Shown: piece by piece, positions 26,235 to 36,556 of the stretch | Layout of the letters: each line of letters opens with the position of its first letter | Numbering within the stretch: position 1 is the first letter of the stretch | Origin: Moraxella sp. | GTDB lineage: Bacteria > Pseudomonadota > Gammaproteobacteria > Pseudomonadales > Moraxellaceae | DNA: 64,000 nt | NCBI GenBank assembly: GCA_030525825.1 | Contig: JAUNDZ010000003.1 | Location: forward strand, 43,641 to 107,640 | Direction: 5' to 3' | Translations under genes and position numbers: made by a program | The notes under the pieces: generated by a model | Databases searched by the model: none | The model's input: only the letters and a program-made list of their open reading frames with translations | What the model was told of the DNA's origin: nothing

Positions 26235-26723
26235 TCATGAGCGAGCAAGCCACAGCCGAGCCTTGATAAGCCAAAGTGGAGCAAAGCCTGTAAAGCTTTG
26301 CTGGATTTGCCCATCTTTTAAGATGACAAAAGTCGGTACGGCTTTGCCCTGCCAATCAGCAAAGATGTCGCCTGCCAAATCATCAATGACGATAAAATCA
26401 TACTGATGGGCTTGTAGATAGACATGAAGTGCTTCGGTGCTGTCCGATTTGACCGCCACAGAGACAATGAGTGTGCCTGCTTGATGCAGCCGCTGGATAT
26501 TAGGCGTGGTAAATTGGCACACACCGCACCAAGTTCCCCAAAAGTAGAGCAGTATCGGCTGTTGATGGCTTTGGGCGATGACATCGACTTTGGCCTGCTC
26601 TTGGCTGATGTAGGCGAGCTGTGGTGTCTGTGGCATGACGGGAGCTCGCCAAAAATTAACCACGCCATACACCATCAAAAATACGATGAGATAGCCGCAA
26701 AGGCTGATGATGTGTTTTTTCAT
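26235..26723 (-). CDS. Membrane-anchored thioredoxin-like protein
   Basis: A 162-residue protein with one N-terminal membrane segment (about residues 4-24, MKKHIISLCGYLIVFLMVYG) and a periplasmic thioredoxin fold of the TlpA/DsbE kind. The redox pair is Cys66-Cys69 in FWGTWCGVC, and the cis-proline loop reads KAVPTFVIL. It likely reduces or exchanges disulfides in the periplasm; in related bacteria it is annotated as a protein disulfide oxidoreductase. The ATG at 26723 is preferred, because the only upstream alternative (TTG at 26747) lies inside the icd terminator. The ribosome site is weak. Confidence 0.85.
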   Translation of the reverse strand: MKKHIISLCGYLIVFLMVYGVVNFWRAPVMPQTPQLAYISQEQAKVDVIAQSHQQPILLYFWGTWCGVCQFTTPNIQRLHQAGTLIVSVAVKSDSTEALHVYLQAHQYDFIVIDDLAGDIFADWQGKAVPTFVILKDGQIQQSFTGFAPLWLIKARLWLARS

Positions 26724-26747
26724 AAAGGTTTTGTGTCTGATAAACAA

Positions 26748-26777
26748 AAAATGCCACCCAAGCAGATGGCATTTTTT
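26748..26777 (-). terminator. Terminator of icd
   Basis: AAATGCCA and TGGCATTT form an 8-bp stem with a T run on the minus strand and an A/T-symmetric layout. It lies 15 bp past the icd stop. Confidence 0.85.
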
Positions 26778-26791
26778 TATGAAAGATGAAC

Positions 26792-29029
<2,238 letters not shown>

Positions 29030-29086
29030 TCATGTCGTAGAATAGTGAATGGGGTGGTTGGGATTACAACCGAATGTTTCGCTTCA

Positions 29087-29115
29087 TTGCAAGCGATAGA
29101 ATTTGCTGCTTGCAA
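29087..29115. promoter_or_regulatory. Inverted repeat upstream of icd
   Basis: TTGCAAGC (29087-29094) and GCTTGCAA (29108-29115) are perfect inverted repeats 13 bp apart, between the likely icd -10 (29139-29144) and the icd ATG. It could be a leader hairpin or an operator. The rest of 29015-29270 shows no gene. Confidence 0.4.
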
Positions 29116-29270
29116 CTAAGTCCATTTGTTGCGTTGCTATTATATCATTGATGATGACAAATTAACTATATTGTTTGTGTGATAAAACCAGTATTATCAT
29201 TTATTTAAAAAATATAACCATTTCGCCAAATTTAGCCCGCAGGTGTTCGTGTGGTGTCGCTTTGGGTGGG

Positions 29271-30170
29271 TTATTTGGTCTGGGCGGGTTTTTTGATGTC
29301 ATCGAGCAATGCCAAAAAACCACGCATATACGCCACGCTAAGACTGCTTGACCGCACCGCAGCATACAGCTGACAATGCACTCCATCACCCAAAGGACGA
29401 CTGACCACCCAGCCTTTTTTCTCGTATTCTGCCGCTACCCAGTCAGGCAGGGCTGCCACCCCCCGTTCGCTAGCGACCAGCTGAATGAGCATGGCGGTCA
29501 GCTCGGTGGTGCGAATGCTCTTAGGCTCGATGCCTTGGGGTTCTAGGAATTTGGCGATGACATCTAGGCGTTTTTGTTCGACAGGATAGGCGATTAGGGT
29601 TTCTGTTGCTAGGTCGCTTGGGCTGATGGTGCTGTGGCTGGCTAAGCGATGGGCAGGCGAGAGTACCAGTCGGCTTTCATAGGTAAATAGGGGCTGATAA
29701 TGAATATCATCTATCGGCAAATCGCTTGCCGTGATGAGTAGGTCGATGTCGCCATCGATGAGCATCTGATGCGGCTCTGGCTCAAACCCTGTGGCAAAAT
29801 CCAGCTCAACATCGCTATACTCTTTACGATAGACATTTAAAATCGGCATCAGCCAATCAAAGCAGCTGTGGCATTCGCTCGCCAGTCTTAGGCTGCCTGC
29901 CTGACCGTGTGCCAGCCGCTTGATGTCGGATTTGGTGCGAGCCACTTGGGGGAGAATGTTGTCCGCCAGCTGCAAGATCAGACGACCTGCGGGCGTAAAG
30001 CTGACAGGGCGGCTGCGGCGATTGACCAGCGTGATGCCGTAGTAGCTTTCTAGCTCTTTTAACTGATGGCTGATGGCGGATGCGGTCAGGTTGAGCTCAT
30101 CGGCGGTCGTGGCAAGTGAGCCATGACGAGCCAAAGTGGAGAGCATGTGCAGGTGGCGAAGTTCTAGCAT
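29271..30170 (-). CDS. metR: LysR-family regulator, MetR type
   Basis: A 299-residue LysR-type transcription factor with an N-terminal helix-turn-helix (HLHMLSTLARHGSLATTADEL) and a LysR substrate domain. The segments SECHSCFDWLMPIL, DFATGFEPEPHQMLIDGDIDLLI and SERGVAALPDWVAAEY are characteristic of MetR, the homocysteine-responsive activator of metE/metH. No met gene adjoins it here; metX-metW are 19 kb to the left. The regulated genes therefore lie elsewhere or include the neighbouring divergent small ORFs, which is unproven. The ATG at 30170 is used. Confidence 0.85.
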   Translation of the reverse strand: MLELRHLHMLSTLARHGSLATTADELNLTASAISHQLKELESYYGITLVNRRSRPVSFTPAGRLILQLADNILPQVARTKSDIKRLAHGQAGSLRLASECHSCFDWLMPILNVYRKEYSDVELDFATGFEPEPHQMLIDGDIDLLITASDLPIDDIHYQPLFTYESRLVLSPAHRLASHSTISPSDLATETLIAYPVEQKRLDVIAKFLEPQGIEPKSIRTTELTAMLIQLVASERGVAALPDWVAAEYEKKGWVVSRPLGDGVHCQLYAAVRSSSLSVAYMRGFLALLDDIKKPAQTK

Positions 30171-30321
30171 GGTAATGGATGAAAAATTTTTGATGATTTT
30201 AGCATAAAATCAAAATATTTTTAGCTAATTTAGCCAAAAATCTAAAACGAAAATGAGTATTGATTGAGAATGAAAGGATAATTTGTTATAGTATTTCTTA
30301 TAATATGATTTAGGATGACTC

Positions 30322-30666
30322 ATGAAAGGAATTGTAAATATCACCAAAGCACATGCACGCCTTCGCATGGTGGCGACCATCATCATTATGCAGCTTTATA
30401 TATTGACGATGAATTGTCTAAGAGTGTATTTGGGCAGCTCATCGGCTGTGCTACATAAGGGTGCATGGCAATTTTGGCTGGTTGCAATGTTAACCATGCT
30501 ACCGTTGTCATTGATGGTGAGTTTTTATGCCAAAAAATACCTAAATAAGCAAAATCAGCACCGCATCGATGCCATCGCCAAATATGTTTGGCTTGTCATT
30601 CCTGTGTTTTTGCTGCTGTTGTATTGTCTTGATCGTGTTTTATTAAATGGATGGCAATTTCCATGA
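30322..30666 (+). CDS. Small membrane protein, first of a coupled group
   Basis: A 114-residue protein with three hydrophobic stretches (about 17-35, 48-66 and 85-106), mostly helical, positively charged between them (FYAKKYLNKQNQHR). I do not recognise the family. The ATG at 30322 follows AGGATGACTC. The gene is divergent from metR, and its TGA overlaps the ATG of the next tiny ORF (ATGA at 30663-30666). The upstream region has TTATAAT near 30298-30304, a plausible -10. Confidence 0.6.
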   Translation: MKGIVNITKAHARLRMVATIIIMQLYILTMNCLRVYLGSSSAVLHKGAWQFWLVAMLTMLPLSLMVSFYAKKYLNKQNQHRIDAIAKYVWLVIPVFLLLLYCLDRVLLNGWQFP

Positions 30667-30782
30667 AAAACCATCGATATACAAACATTCTCCTGATGCT
30701 TCTCATATTCGTTAGCTTTGCTAATGGAGCAATACTTGGGCTACTAAATCGTCATTTTGCTGATGAGTATGCTTTTGGATGA
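30663..30782 (+). CDS. 39-residue single-helix membrane peptide
   Basis: A tiny ORF with one strong hydrophobic segment (TNILLMLLIFVSFANGAILGLL, about 7-28) and a polar tail HFADEYAFG. It starts in the ATGA overlap at 30663 and ends in a second ATGA overlap at 30779-30782. Two consecutive stop-start overlaps suggest translational coupling rather than chance. No family recognised. Confidence 0.5.
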   Translation: MKNHRYTNILLMLLIFVSFANGAILGLLNRHFADEYAFG

Positions 30783-31104
30783 TATTTATGAAAAACTGTT
30801 TTAAAACAAATTGGCTAAAACAAAACAAAGGCGTTCAAGCAGCAACCACAGCCTTTTGGTTGTTTGGGTTCATCACTGGCTCAAAGGTGGTGTATTATAT
30901 GACAGATGGTTTGCTCTATCGGGCTTTGTCGTGGGTGGGTGGTTTTGCTTTTTATTTGGGTTGTCATTGGTTGTGGATAGGTTTTTTGCCAGACGGGTCT
31001 ATGATAAAAACATCCTAAACAAGCTAAATCGGTACGGCTATGCACTGTGGGCGGTATTTGCGATATTGACGCTAGGGGCGATTGCTTGGTTTGAGTGGCG
31101 TTAA
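30779..31104 (+). pseudogene. Membrane protein ORF, probably frameshifted
   Basis: Two overlapping frames share this DNA. One starts at the ATGA overlap at 30779 (or at ATG 30788) and runs to 31018, with a natural-looking start (MKNCFKTNWLKQNKGVQAA) and a first hydrophobic helix. The other runs to 31104 and has the better C-terminal half: GFVVGGWFCFLFGLSLVVD, then FFARRVYDKNILNKLN, then a clean last helix (ALWAVFAILTLGAIAWF). The second frame has no ATG, only a TTG at 30811 without a ribosome site. A single indel between about 30890 and 30940 would join them into one protein of roughly 105 residues. Either that gene is broken, or the first frame is the true product. Confidence 0.45.
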
Positions 31105-31172
31105 ACACCCTAAAACTTGCCGTCATCATCAACCTGTATTACACTTAGCCCCAAATTTTTGGGATTGTCTTA

Positions 31173-31985
31173 ATGCTAAAACCAGTCTTAATCGCACTTG
31201 CCTTGTCGCTCACAGCTTGCACGCATCACATTGTTCAGCCGACCATTCATCCACTGCCTAGTGATAATTTTAGCAGTAGAATTAGTACCATTGTGCTGCA
31301 TTATACTGCTGAGAATGACGAGCGGTCGATATACCTATTGACCAAAGGGCAGGTCAGCAGTCATTATCTCATCACCGAGCAGGACAGCCGCATCTATCAA
31401 CTGGTACCTGATGATAAGATGGCGTGGCACGCAGGCGAGAGCCATTGGCGTGGTAGAACGCACCTAAATGACACTGCCATCGGCATCGAAATCGTCAATC
31501 AGGGTGTAAAAGACGAGTACAGACAGCACAAAGGCTATCGACCGCCGCATCATTATGTGGCTTATACCGATGAGCAGATAGAGCAGCTGGCACAGCTATT
31601 AAGACTGCTGATTGATAAATACGACATCGACCCAAGGAATATCGTCGCTCACGCTGACATCGCCCCGAGTCGCAAGACTGACCCTGGTGCAAAGTTTCCT
31701 TGGCGGCTATTGCATGAAAAATACCACATCGGAACATGGTATGACGAGACGGACAAGGCGGCATTCATGACCGACAGTACAGATGGCATACCCATCAAGG
31801 ACATCAAGGCGAAATTAAGAGACTACGGCTACAATATCAACGACACCGACGAATGGGACAGAGCGAGCCGTGATGTTGTCTATGCCTTTCAGCTGCACTT
31901 TAACCCAACCAATGCTACAGGCGAGATGGACACAGAGACCTACGCCATCTTGCAAGCCTTGCACAAAAAATATGTGCAGCGATGA
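31173..31985 (+). CDS. amiD: N-acetylmuramoyl-L-alanine amidase, AmiD-like lipoprotein
   Basis: Zinc amidase that cleaves the muramoyl-peptide bond, used in peptidoglycan turnover. It is 270 residues long, like E. coli AmiD. The leader ends in LTAC, so Cys16 would be lipidated. The amidase_2 domain shows the zinc ligands in IVLHYTA and in the late VAHADIAPSRKTDPG, with the SSHYLI and WHAGES segments between. A C-terminal peptidoglycan-binding-type domain follows (IKDIKAKLRDYGY, AFQLHFNP, ETYAILQAL). The ATG at 31173 lies 69 bp after the small membrane ORFs; no strong ribosome site. Confidence 0.9.
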   Translation: MLKPVLIALALSLTACTHHIVQPTIHPLPSDNFSSRISTIVLHYTAENDERSIYLLTKGQVSSHYLITEQDSRIYQLVPDDKMAWHAGESHWRGRTHLNDTAIGIEIVNQGVKDEYRQHKGYRPPHHYVAYTDEQIEQLAQLLRLLIDKYDIDPRNIVAHADIAPSRKTDPGAKFPWRLLHEKYHIGTWYDETDKAAFMTDSTDGIPIKDIKAKLRDYGYNINDTDEWDRASRDVVYAFQLHFNPTNATGEMDTETYAILQALHKKYVQR

Positions 31986-32069
31986 GCAATGTAGGCAATG
32001 AAAATCAAGGCTTGATGTGAACGCACTTCAAGCCTGATTGATTGGGGTTAAATTGGGGCTGATAAAGTA

Positions 32070-32528
32070 TCAATAAAAATACCAAGGCGGAAAAAACGGA
32101 TGATGATAGCCATAGCCATAAGGTCGGCTCAGTCGATGGCTCATCTCATACTGTTCTAGCCCCATCATGTTGGCACGGTGCAGCTCTTCTAGGTTGTCTT
32201 CACAGATGCCTGTCAGCTCATAGCCACGGCGACCCAGCTCATAGGCGTTGCTTTTGGTGCAGTAGGTTTTTAGTCCGATTTGCCGACCTTCTTCCCATAA
32301 TGCACGGTTGGGCGTGATGCCTGCTGTTTGACACGACTTTTGGTGTGTTAGGATTCTTTGGGCGTTATGACCGCCCAGACCATCTTTGATACCGATTTGT
32401 CGCCAGTCGGCATCGGCACAGCTACTGGCACTCATCGGAGTGTATGATGATGTGGTGGCACAGCCTGTCATGACGGCAGATAGAGCAAGGATGGTGGTGG
32501 GTAAGATGACTTTGGTGCTGGTTTTCAT
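32070..32528 (-). CDS. DUF2799 family lipoprotein
   Basis: A 152-residue lipoprotein with lipobox MTGC (Cys23). Its first part matches the DUF2799 pattern: ADWRQIGIKDGLGG near residue 40, RALWEEGRQIGLKTYC and AYELGRRGYELTGIC. The tail is tyrosine-, histidine- and proline-rich (GYGYHHPFFPPWYFY). Function of this family is unknown. The ATG at 32528 is used. It is monocistronic and convergent with amiD. Confidence 0.75.
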   Translation of the reverse strand: MKTSTKVILPTTILALSAVMTGCATTSSYTPMSASSCADADWRQIGIKDGLGGHNAQRILTHQKSCQTAGITPNRALWEEGRQIGLKTYCTKSNAYELGRRGYELTGICEDNLEELHRANMMGLEQYEMSHRLSRPYGYGYHHPFFPPWYFY

Positions 32529-32669
32529 GATGGCATCCCATACGAATTAAGACAATAATAAGATGATAAAGATGACTTATTATAATCCCATTTGTGATAA
32601 AGTTGTGTTGCTTTTGTTTTAATGGCTGTTTTGATGATTTGTACTTTAAGGTTGATAAAATTTAAATGG

Positions 32670-32703
32670 TAAAAAACCCTGCCGTCTGACAGGGTTTTTA
32701 TTA
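32670..32703. terminator. Bidirectional terminator
   Basis: AAACCCTG-CCGTCTGA-CAGGGTTT with flanking A and T runs lies downstream of the APC permease gene. Confidence 0.85.
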
Positions 32704-32724
32704 AAAAGATGGCTAAAAGGATGA

Positions 32725-34110
32725 TTACACATCTTCTTCACGGTATTGTGGCACGGGTTTTTTAAAGCCTGCGGTCTTAATACCAAGCCAGATAAAGCCA
32801 AGCGATGCCCAAGCCAAGCCGACTTTTAGAGTTTGGCTATCGACTTCTAGCCACATCAAGAATACACTGATAAAGCCAAGCACAGGCACGATGATGTAGC
32901 TTAGGATGTCTTTGGCGGTATTGACTTTCTTATCACGCAAAACATAGCGGAAAATTACCGACAAGTTTACAAAGCTAAATGCGGTCAAGGCACCAAAGCT
33001 AATCAAGTTTACCACCGCTTCTAGGCTGATAAAACCAGCAGTTAGAGCGACTGCACCTGCAATTAGGATGTTATTGACTGGTGTAAAGAAGCGTGGGCTG
33101 ATTTGACCAAAAATCTTGTTGCTAATCACGCCATCACGACCCATCACATACATCAGACGAGACACACCAGCGTGAGCTGAGATACCAGATGCCATCACGG
33201 TGATGATTGCAAAGCTCAGCACCCAGCCTTTAAAGGCTGCACCGCCCACCGCTTCTAGGATTTCAGGTTGAGTTTCATCAACCAGCTCAAAGTAAGTGGC
33301 AGGGTTGTTTGGGAAGTAGATCTGCATGAAATAGGTACTGATGATGAACACGATGCCTGCAATCAGCGTGGTTAGAATCATCGCTTTTGGCAGAGTGTTC
33401 CTGGCATCTTTGGTCTCTTCGGCAAGGTTAGACAGCGAGTCAAAACCTGTGAACGAGAAGCATAGAATGGTCGCACCAGTAATCAATGCACCCACCGAAG
33501 TCATGCTGTCCCAAAACGGTGTCATGCTCCACAGCTGGTAGGCGTTCTCTGGACTGATGATGCCATCTGCGTTCGCACCGCCTGCTAGGGCGTCATAGGT
33601 CAGATACACAAAGACAGCGATGATACCAAGCTGAATAAAGACAATCCAGCTGTTAAAGTATGCCACTACCTTTGAACCAAAGATGTTAATGCCTGTCATG
33701 ATGGCGGTCAGACCGATGACCCATACCCAGCTATTGACTTCGGGGAATAGAGCATCTAGGTAGATTTTTGCCAAGATGATGTTTACCATCGGCGACAGTA
33801 GGTAGTCAAGCCAGCTTGACCAGCCGACCATAAAGCCCATAGATGGGTTGATGGATTTTTGGGTGTAAGTGTAGGCAGAGCCTGATGAAGGATAGGCACG
33901 AATCATATGCCCATAGCTGATGGAAGTCAGCAAGATGGCAATCAAGGCAAAGATGTAAGACATCGGCACATGTCCACCGCTATCACGGGAAACCATGCCA
34001 AAAGTATCAAGAAGTGTCATCGGCTGAATGTATGCCAAGCCAATAATGATGACATGCCAGAGTCCAAGATTTCGTTGCAACTTTGCAACATTATTAACAG
34101 GTGTACTCAA
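32725..34110 (-). CDS. APC-family amino acid/polyamine permease
   Basis: A 461-residue inner-membrane transporter with about twelve helices. Family features include LGLWHVIIIGLAYIQPMTLLDTFG at the N-terminus, YPSSGSAYTYTQKSINPSMGFMVGW, FSFTGFDSLSNLAEETKDARNTLP (the conserved helix 6 and loop) and SRLMYVMGRDGVI. It is most like putrescine importers of the PuuP kind, so a link to the diamine genes at 3.5-6.5 kb is possible but unproven. The start codon is TTG (34110), supported by GGAGG 9 bp upstream and by the absence of a nearby in-frame ATG. The 364-bp region upstream (34111-34474) holds no gene. Confidence 0.85.
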   Translation of the reverse strand: MSTPVNNVAKLQRNLGLWHVIIIGLAYIQPMTLLDTFGMVSRDSGGHVPMSYIFALIAILLTSISYGHMIRAYPSSGSAYTYTQKSINPSMGFMVGWSSWLDYLLSPMVNIILAKIYLDALFPEVNSWVWVIGLTAIMTGINIFGSKVVAYFNSWIVFIQLGIIAVFVYLTYDALAGGANADGIISPENAYQLWSMTPFWDSMTSVGALITGATILCFSFTGFDSLSNLAEETKDARNTLPKAMILTTLIAGIVFIISTYFMQIYFPNNPATYFELVDETQPEILEAVGGAAFKGWVLSFAIITVMASGISAHAGVSRLMYVMGRDGVISNKIFGQISPRFFTPVNNILIAGAVALTAGFISLEAVVNLISFGALTAFSFVNLSVIFRYVLRDKKVNTAKDILSYIIVPVLGFISVFLMWLEVDSQTLKVGLAWASLGFIWLGIKTAGFKKPVPQYREEDV

Positions 34111-34361
34111 CGGTAGAGTCCTCCAAAAAGTGTGCGTAAACGCAAAACTTCAGAAAAGGCGTTGGGGTGCTAATACTGTTATCAAACTTACTTTTGGCAG
34201 ATTGCAAATTTAGCAAAGCTAAAAATCTGTTAGCGGGCGTGTTTGAGATTTGATTAAGCTATCAACTCCGAAAATTTTACAAAATAAAACCCAAAAAGCC
34301 GAAACGGATAATTTTGGGGTATTTTCAAACGAAAAATAAGAAGCGTATTTTACCGCAAAAA

Positions 34362-34402
34362 TTACCCAATGCCAATAAAATTTTTAACTTTGGGTAAAAA
34401 TT
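34362..34402 (-). terminator. Possible terminator of the cca-SDR unit
   Basis: TTACCCAA (34362-34369) and TTGGGTAA (34390-34397) are perfect inverted repeats 20 bp apart. On the minus strand they are followed by a run of T. The loop is long, so strength is uncertain. Confidence 0.4.
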
Positions 34403-34474
34403 GGTAAGAATTGAGTAAGGATATCAGCGATGATGGCTATTGTTATGCAATGGTACTCTTTGCGATGGCGATAA

Positions 34475-35263
34475 TCAGCCACCCCTTAGCGTCAAACTTC
34501 GCCCACCGTCCACCGCCATCACTTGCCCTGTGATGTAAGGGGCGGTCGCCAAAAACAGCACCGCTTGGGCGATGTCATCTGGCGTGCCGATTCTGCCAAG
34601 TGGAATAGACTGGGTAAGAGCGTCTTTGGTTGATGAGTTTAAGGCTGAATTTTGGTCGTCATCGGGGAAAATATTGACCCCGGGAGATACGCCATTGACC
34701 CGCACACTTGGTGCAAGCTCTAAGGCAAGCGACTGTACCAGCCCTAAGTGAGCCGATTTTGCCATATTATAAATCGGATAGCCGACAAAGGGCTTATCTC
34801 GTGCGTGAATGTCTAGCAGACTGACGATTGCCCCTTGCTGTCTTACAAGTTCGTCTTTAAAGGCAAGGCTTAAAAATAGCGGTGCTTTGGCATTGGTCAA
34901 AAACAAATCGTCCCAATGATTTTGCAAAGTTTGCCAGTCGGTATTCATATTAGTTGGATAAAAACTTGATGCGTTATTAACCAGCACATCAAGCCTACCA
35001 AATAAACCGATGGCGTGTGTTTTAAACTCATCTAGGGCAGTTTTATCATTAATAATAGACAAATCCGCCCCAATGGTTTTGGCAGAATTGGGGCGAATGG
35101 TGTTTAATTTATCTGCCAGCTCCTTTGCCAAATGCTCACTTGTGGCATAATGGATAATAACATCATAGCCATTGGTGTGCAACATCTCACCAATCTTTTC
35201 CCCAATGCGTTTTGCTCCGCCTGTGATGAGAGCGACTTTTTGATAATTTTTTGTATTATTCAT
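34475..35263 (-). CDS. Pteridine-reductase-like short-chain dehydrogenase
   Basis: A 262-residue NAD(P)-dependent SDR. Motifs: TGGAKRIG, the TGxxxxG cofactor loop in its pteridine-reductase form; LVNNASSFYP; and the catalytic Tyr/Lys in YNMAKSAHLGLVQSLA. VRVNGVSPGVNIFP and VMAVDGGRSL follow. These point to the PTR1/FolM group, which reduces dihydrobiopterin or dihydrofolate. The ATG at 35263 has TTGGAG upstream and overlaps the end of cca by 8 bases, so the two are translationally coupled. Confidence 0.8.
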   Translation of the reverse strand: MNNTKNYQKVALITGGAKRIGEKIGEMLHTNGYDVIIHYATSEHLAKELADKLNTIRPNSAKTIGADLSIINDKTALDEFKTHAIGLFGRLDVLVNNASSFYPTNMNTDWQTLQNHWDDLFLTNAKAPLFLSLAFKDELVRQQGAIVSLLDIHARDKPFVGYPIYNMAKSAHLGLVQSLALELAPSVRVNGVSPGVNIFPDDDQNSALNSSTKDALTQSIPLGRIGTPDDIAQAVLFLATAPYITGQVMAVDGGRSLTLRGG

Positions 35264-36449
35264 GATATGCTCCAAAAGTATCATCAATCAAAGCTTGAAT
35301 TTTTTGTATTCTTAATTTGGTTAATGCCAAGCCAATTTCCCTACCTTTTAAATTTTTATCAATATCATCAATGCCCACCGATTTATAAATGCTAATGGCG
35401 TGATTTAAGACATCATTTGCCTGTATTTGATTGATGATTGGGTTTTTATTAATGATAAAAATCGCTGTTAGTACATCATTTAGGGTTTGGGTGTTGCCTT
35501 GCTGGGCTTTGGTTTTTTCTATTAATTGGATAATGTCATCGGCACTTGGCATTTGCTTAAAAACTTCATAAAATTCACTCAATAGATTGGCAATATGTAC
35601 AGGATATTTTGGGGTGTTTAATTGCTGGGCGATATTAGCAATCAAATCTTTATTTAACTTATTATCGCCCATTTTATCATCATTTAAATAACCACTACAT
35701 AAAATGGTAAATTGCACCGCCATATTATGATTGTTTGCCAATGCCAAATGATGAATGACTTTTTGAAATACCGCTTGATTTTGCCAGCAGTCGTCTAATA
35801 CTTTTAAAAAATGGGGTAAAATATCAAGCGTTTTTAAATTTTGCCAATAATAATGCCCTGTACCGCTCTCCATTGCTTTAACACTTTCTGCCCATAGGCG
35901 TTCACGGCTTAAATGCGACAATTCGCCCGCCTTTGCCATTGTTTGCATTAACTTAACGGTCTCATCAGCGATGACAAAGCCCCTATCCATATAACGAGCC
36001 AAAAAACGCACGGTGCGTAAAATGCGTAACGGATCTTCACAAAAGGCAGGGGAAATATGGCGTAAGGTTTTGTGATTTAAATCATTAAGTCCGCCATAAA
36101 AATCAATCACTTCGCCCGTTTTTGGTGCGTCATCAAATAATCCCTTGACTTCTATCGCTAGGGCATTGATGGTCAAATCTCGCCTTAATAAATCGTCCGC
36201 CAAAGACACGCCAAGAGTTTCGGTAGCAAAGCCCTGATAGCCTGTGCCGTTTTTGCGTTCAATGCGAGCAAGAGCATATTCGTGATGGGTGTGGGGGTGC
36301 AAAAACACAGGAAAATCTGCCCCCACCTGATGAAAGCCGTGCGACTTCATCTGATTAAAATCCGCCCCCACCACCACAAAATCCTTGTCAAAGACAGGCA
36401 ATCCCAAAAGGGCATCTCGCACCGCACCACCAACCAGATAGACTTGCAT
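35256..36449 (-). CDS. cca: CCA-adding tRNA nucleotidyltransferase
   Basis: Adds or repairs the 3'-CCA end of tRNA. It is 397 residues long. The nucleotidyltransferase head is intact: LVGGAVRDALLGLP, the DKDFVVVG catalytic-aspartate strand, PVFLHPHTHHEYALARIERK, LLRRDLTINALAIE and CEDPLRILRTVRFLARY. The C-terminal half is less conserved and more AT-rich. The HD phosphohydrolase motif of the E. coli enzyme is not evident; the stretch HHLALANNHNMAVQFTILCSGY stands in that region. The start at 36449 gives the normal MQVYLVGG beginning. Confidence 0.92.
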   Translation of the reverse strand: MQVYLVGGAVRDALLGLPVFDKDFVVVGADFNQMKSHGFHQVGADFPVFLHPHTHHEYALARIERKNGTGYQGFATETLGVSLADDLLRRDLTINALAIEVKGLFDDAPKTGEVIDFYGGLNDLNHKTLRHISPAFCEDPLRILRTVRFLARYMDRGFVIADETVKLMQTMAKAGELSHLSRERLWAESVKAMESGTGHYYWQNLKTLDILPHFLKVLDDCWQNQAVFQKVIHHLALANNHNMAVQFTILCSGYLNDDKMGDNKLNKDLIANIAQQLNTPKYPVHIANLLSEFYEVFKQMPSADDIIQLIEKTKAQQGNTQTLNDVLTAIFIINKNPIINQIQANDVLNHAISIYKSVGIDDIDKNLKGREIGLALTKLRIQKIQALIDDTFGAYHE

Positions 36450-36503
36450 AAATTTTCCAATATATCATCGTTTTTCTCATTGTATCCTAAATCCATCCAT
36501 AAA

Positions 36504-36532
36504 AAAAGCACTCGATGATGAGTGCTTTTTAT
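36504..36532 (-). terminator. Terminator of maeB
   Basis: AAAAGCACTC (36504-36513) and GAGTGCTTTT (36520-36529) form a perfect 10-bp stem with a T run on either strand. It lies downstream of maeB. Confidence 0.85.
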
Positions 36533-36556
36533 GATAAGGATAGGCAAAACCGTGGA

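Noticed and set aside
30250-30300. Possible Fur box upstream of the small membrane ORFs
   Set aside because: GAGAATGAAAGGATAAT is only a partial match to the 19-bp consensus, and no iron-related gene adjoins it.
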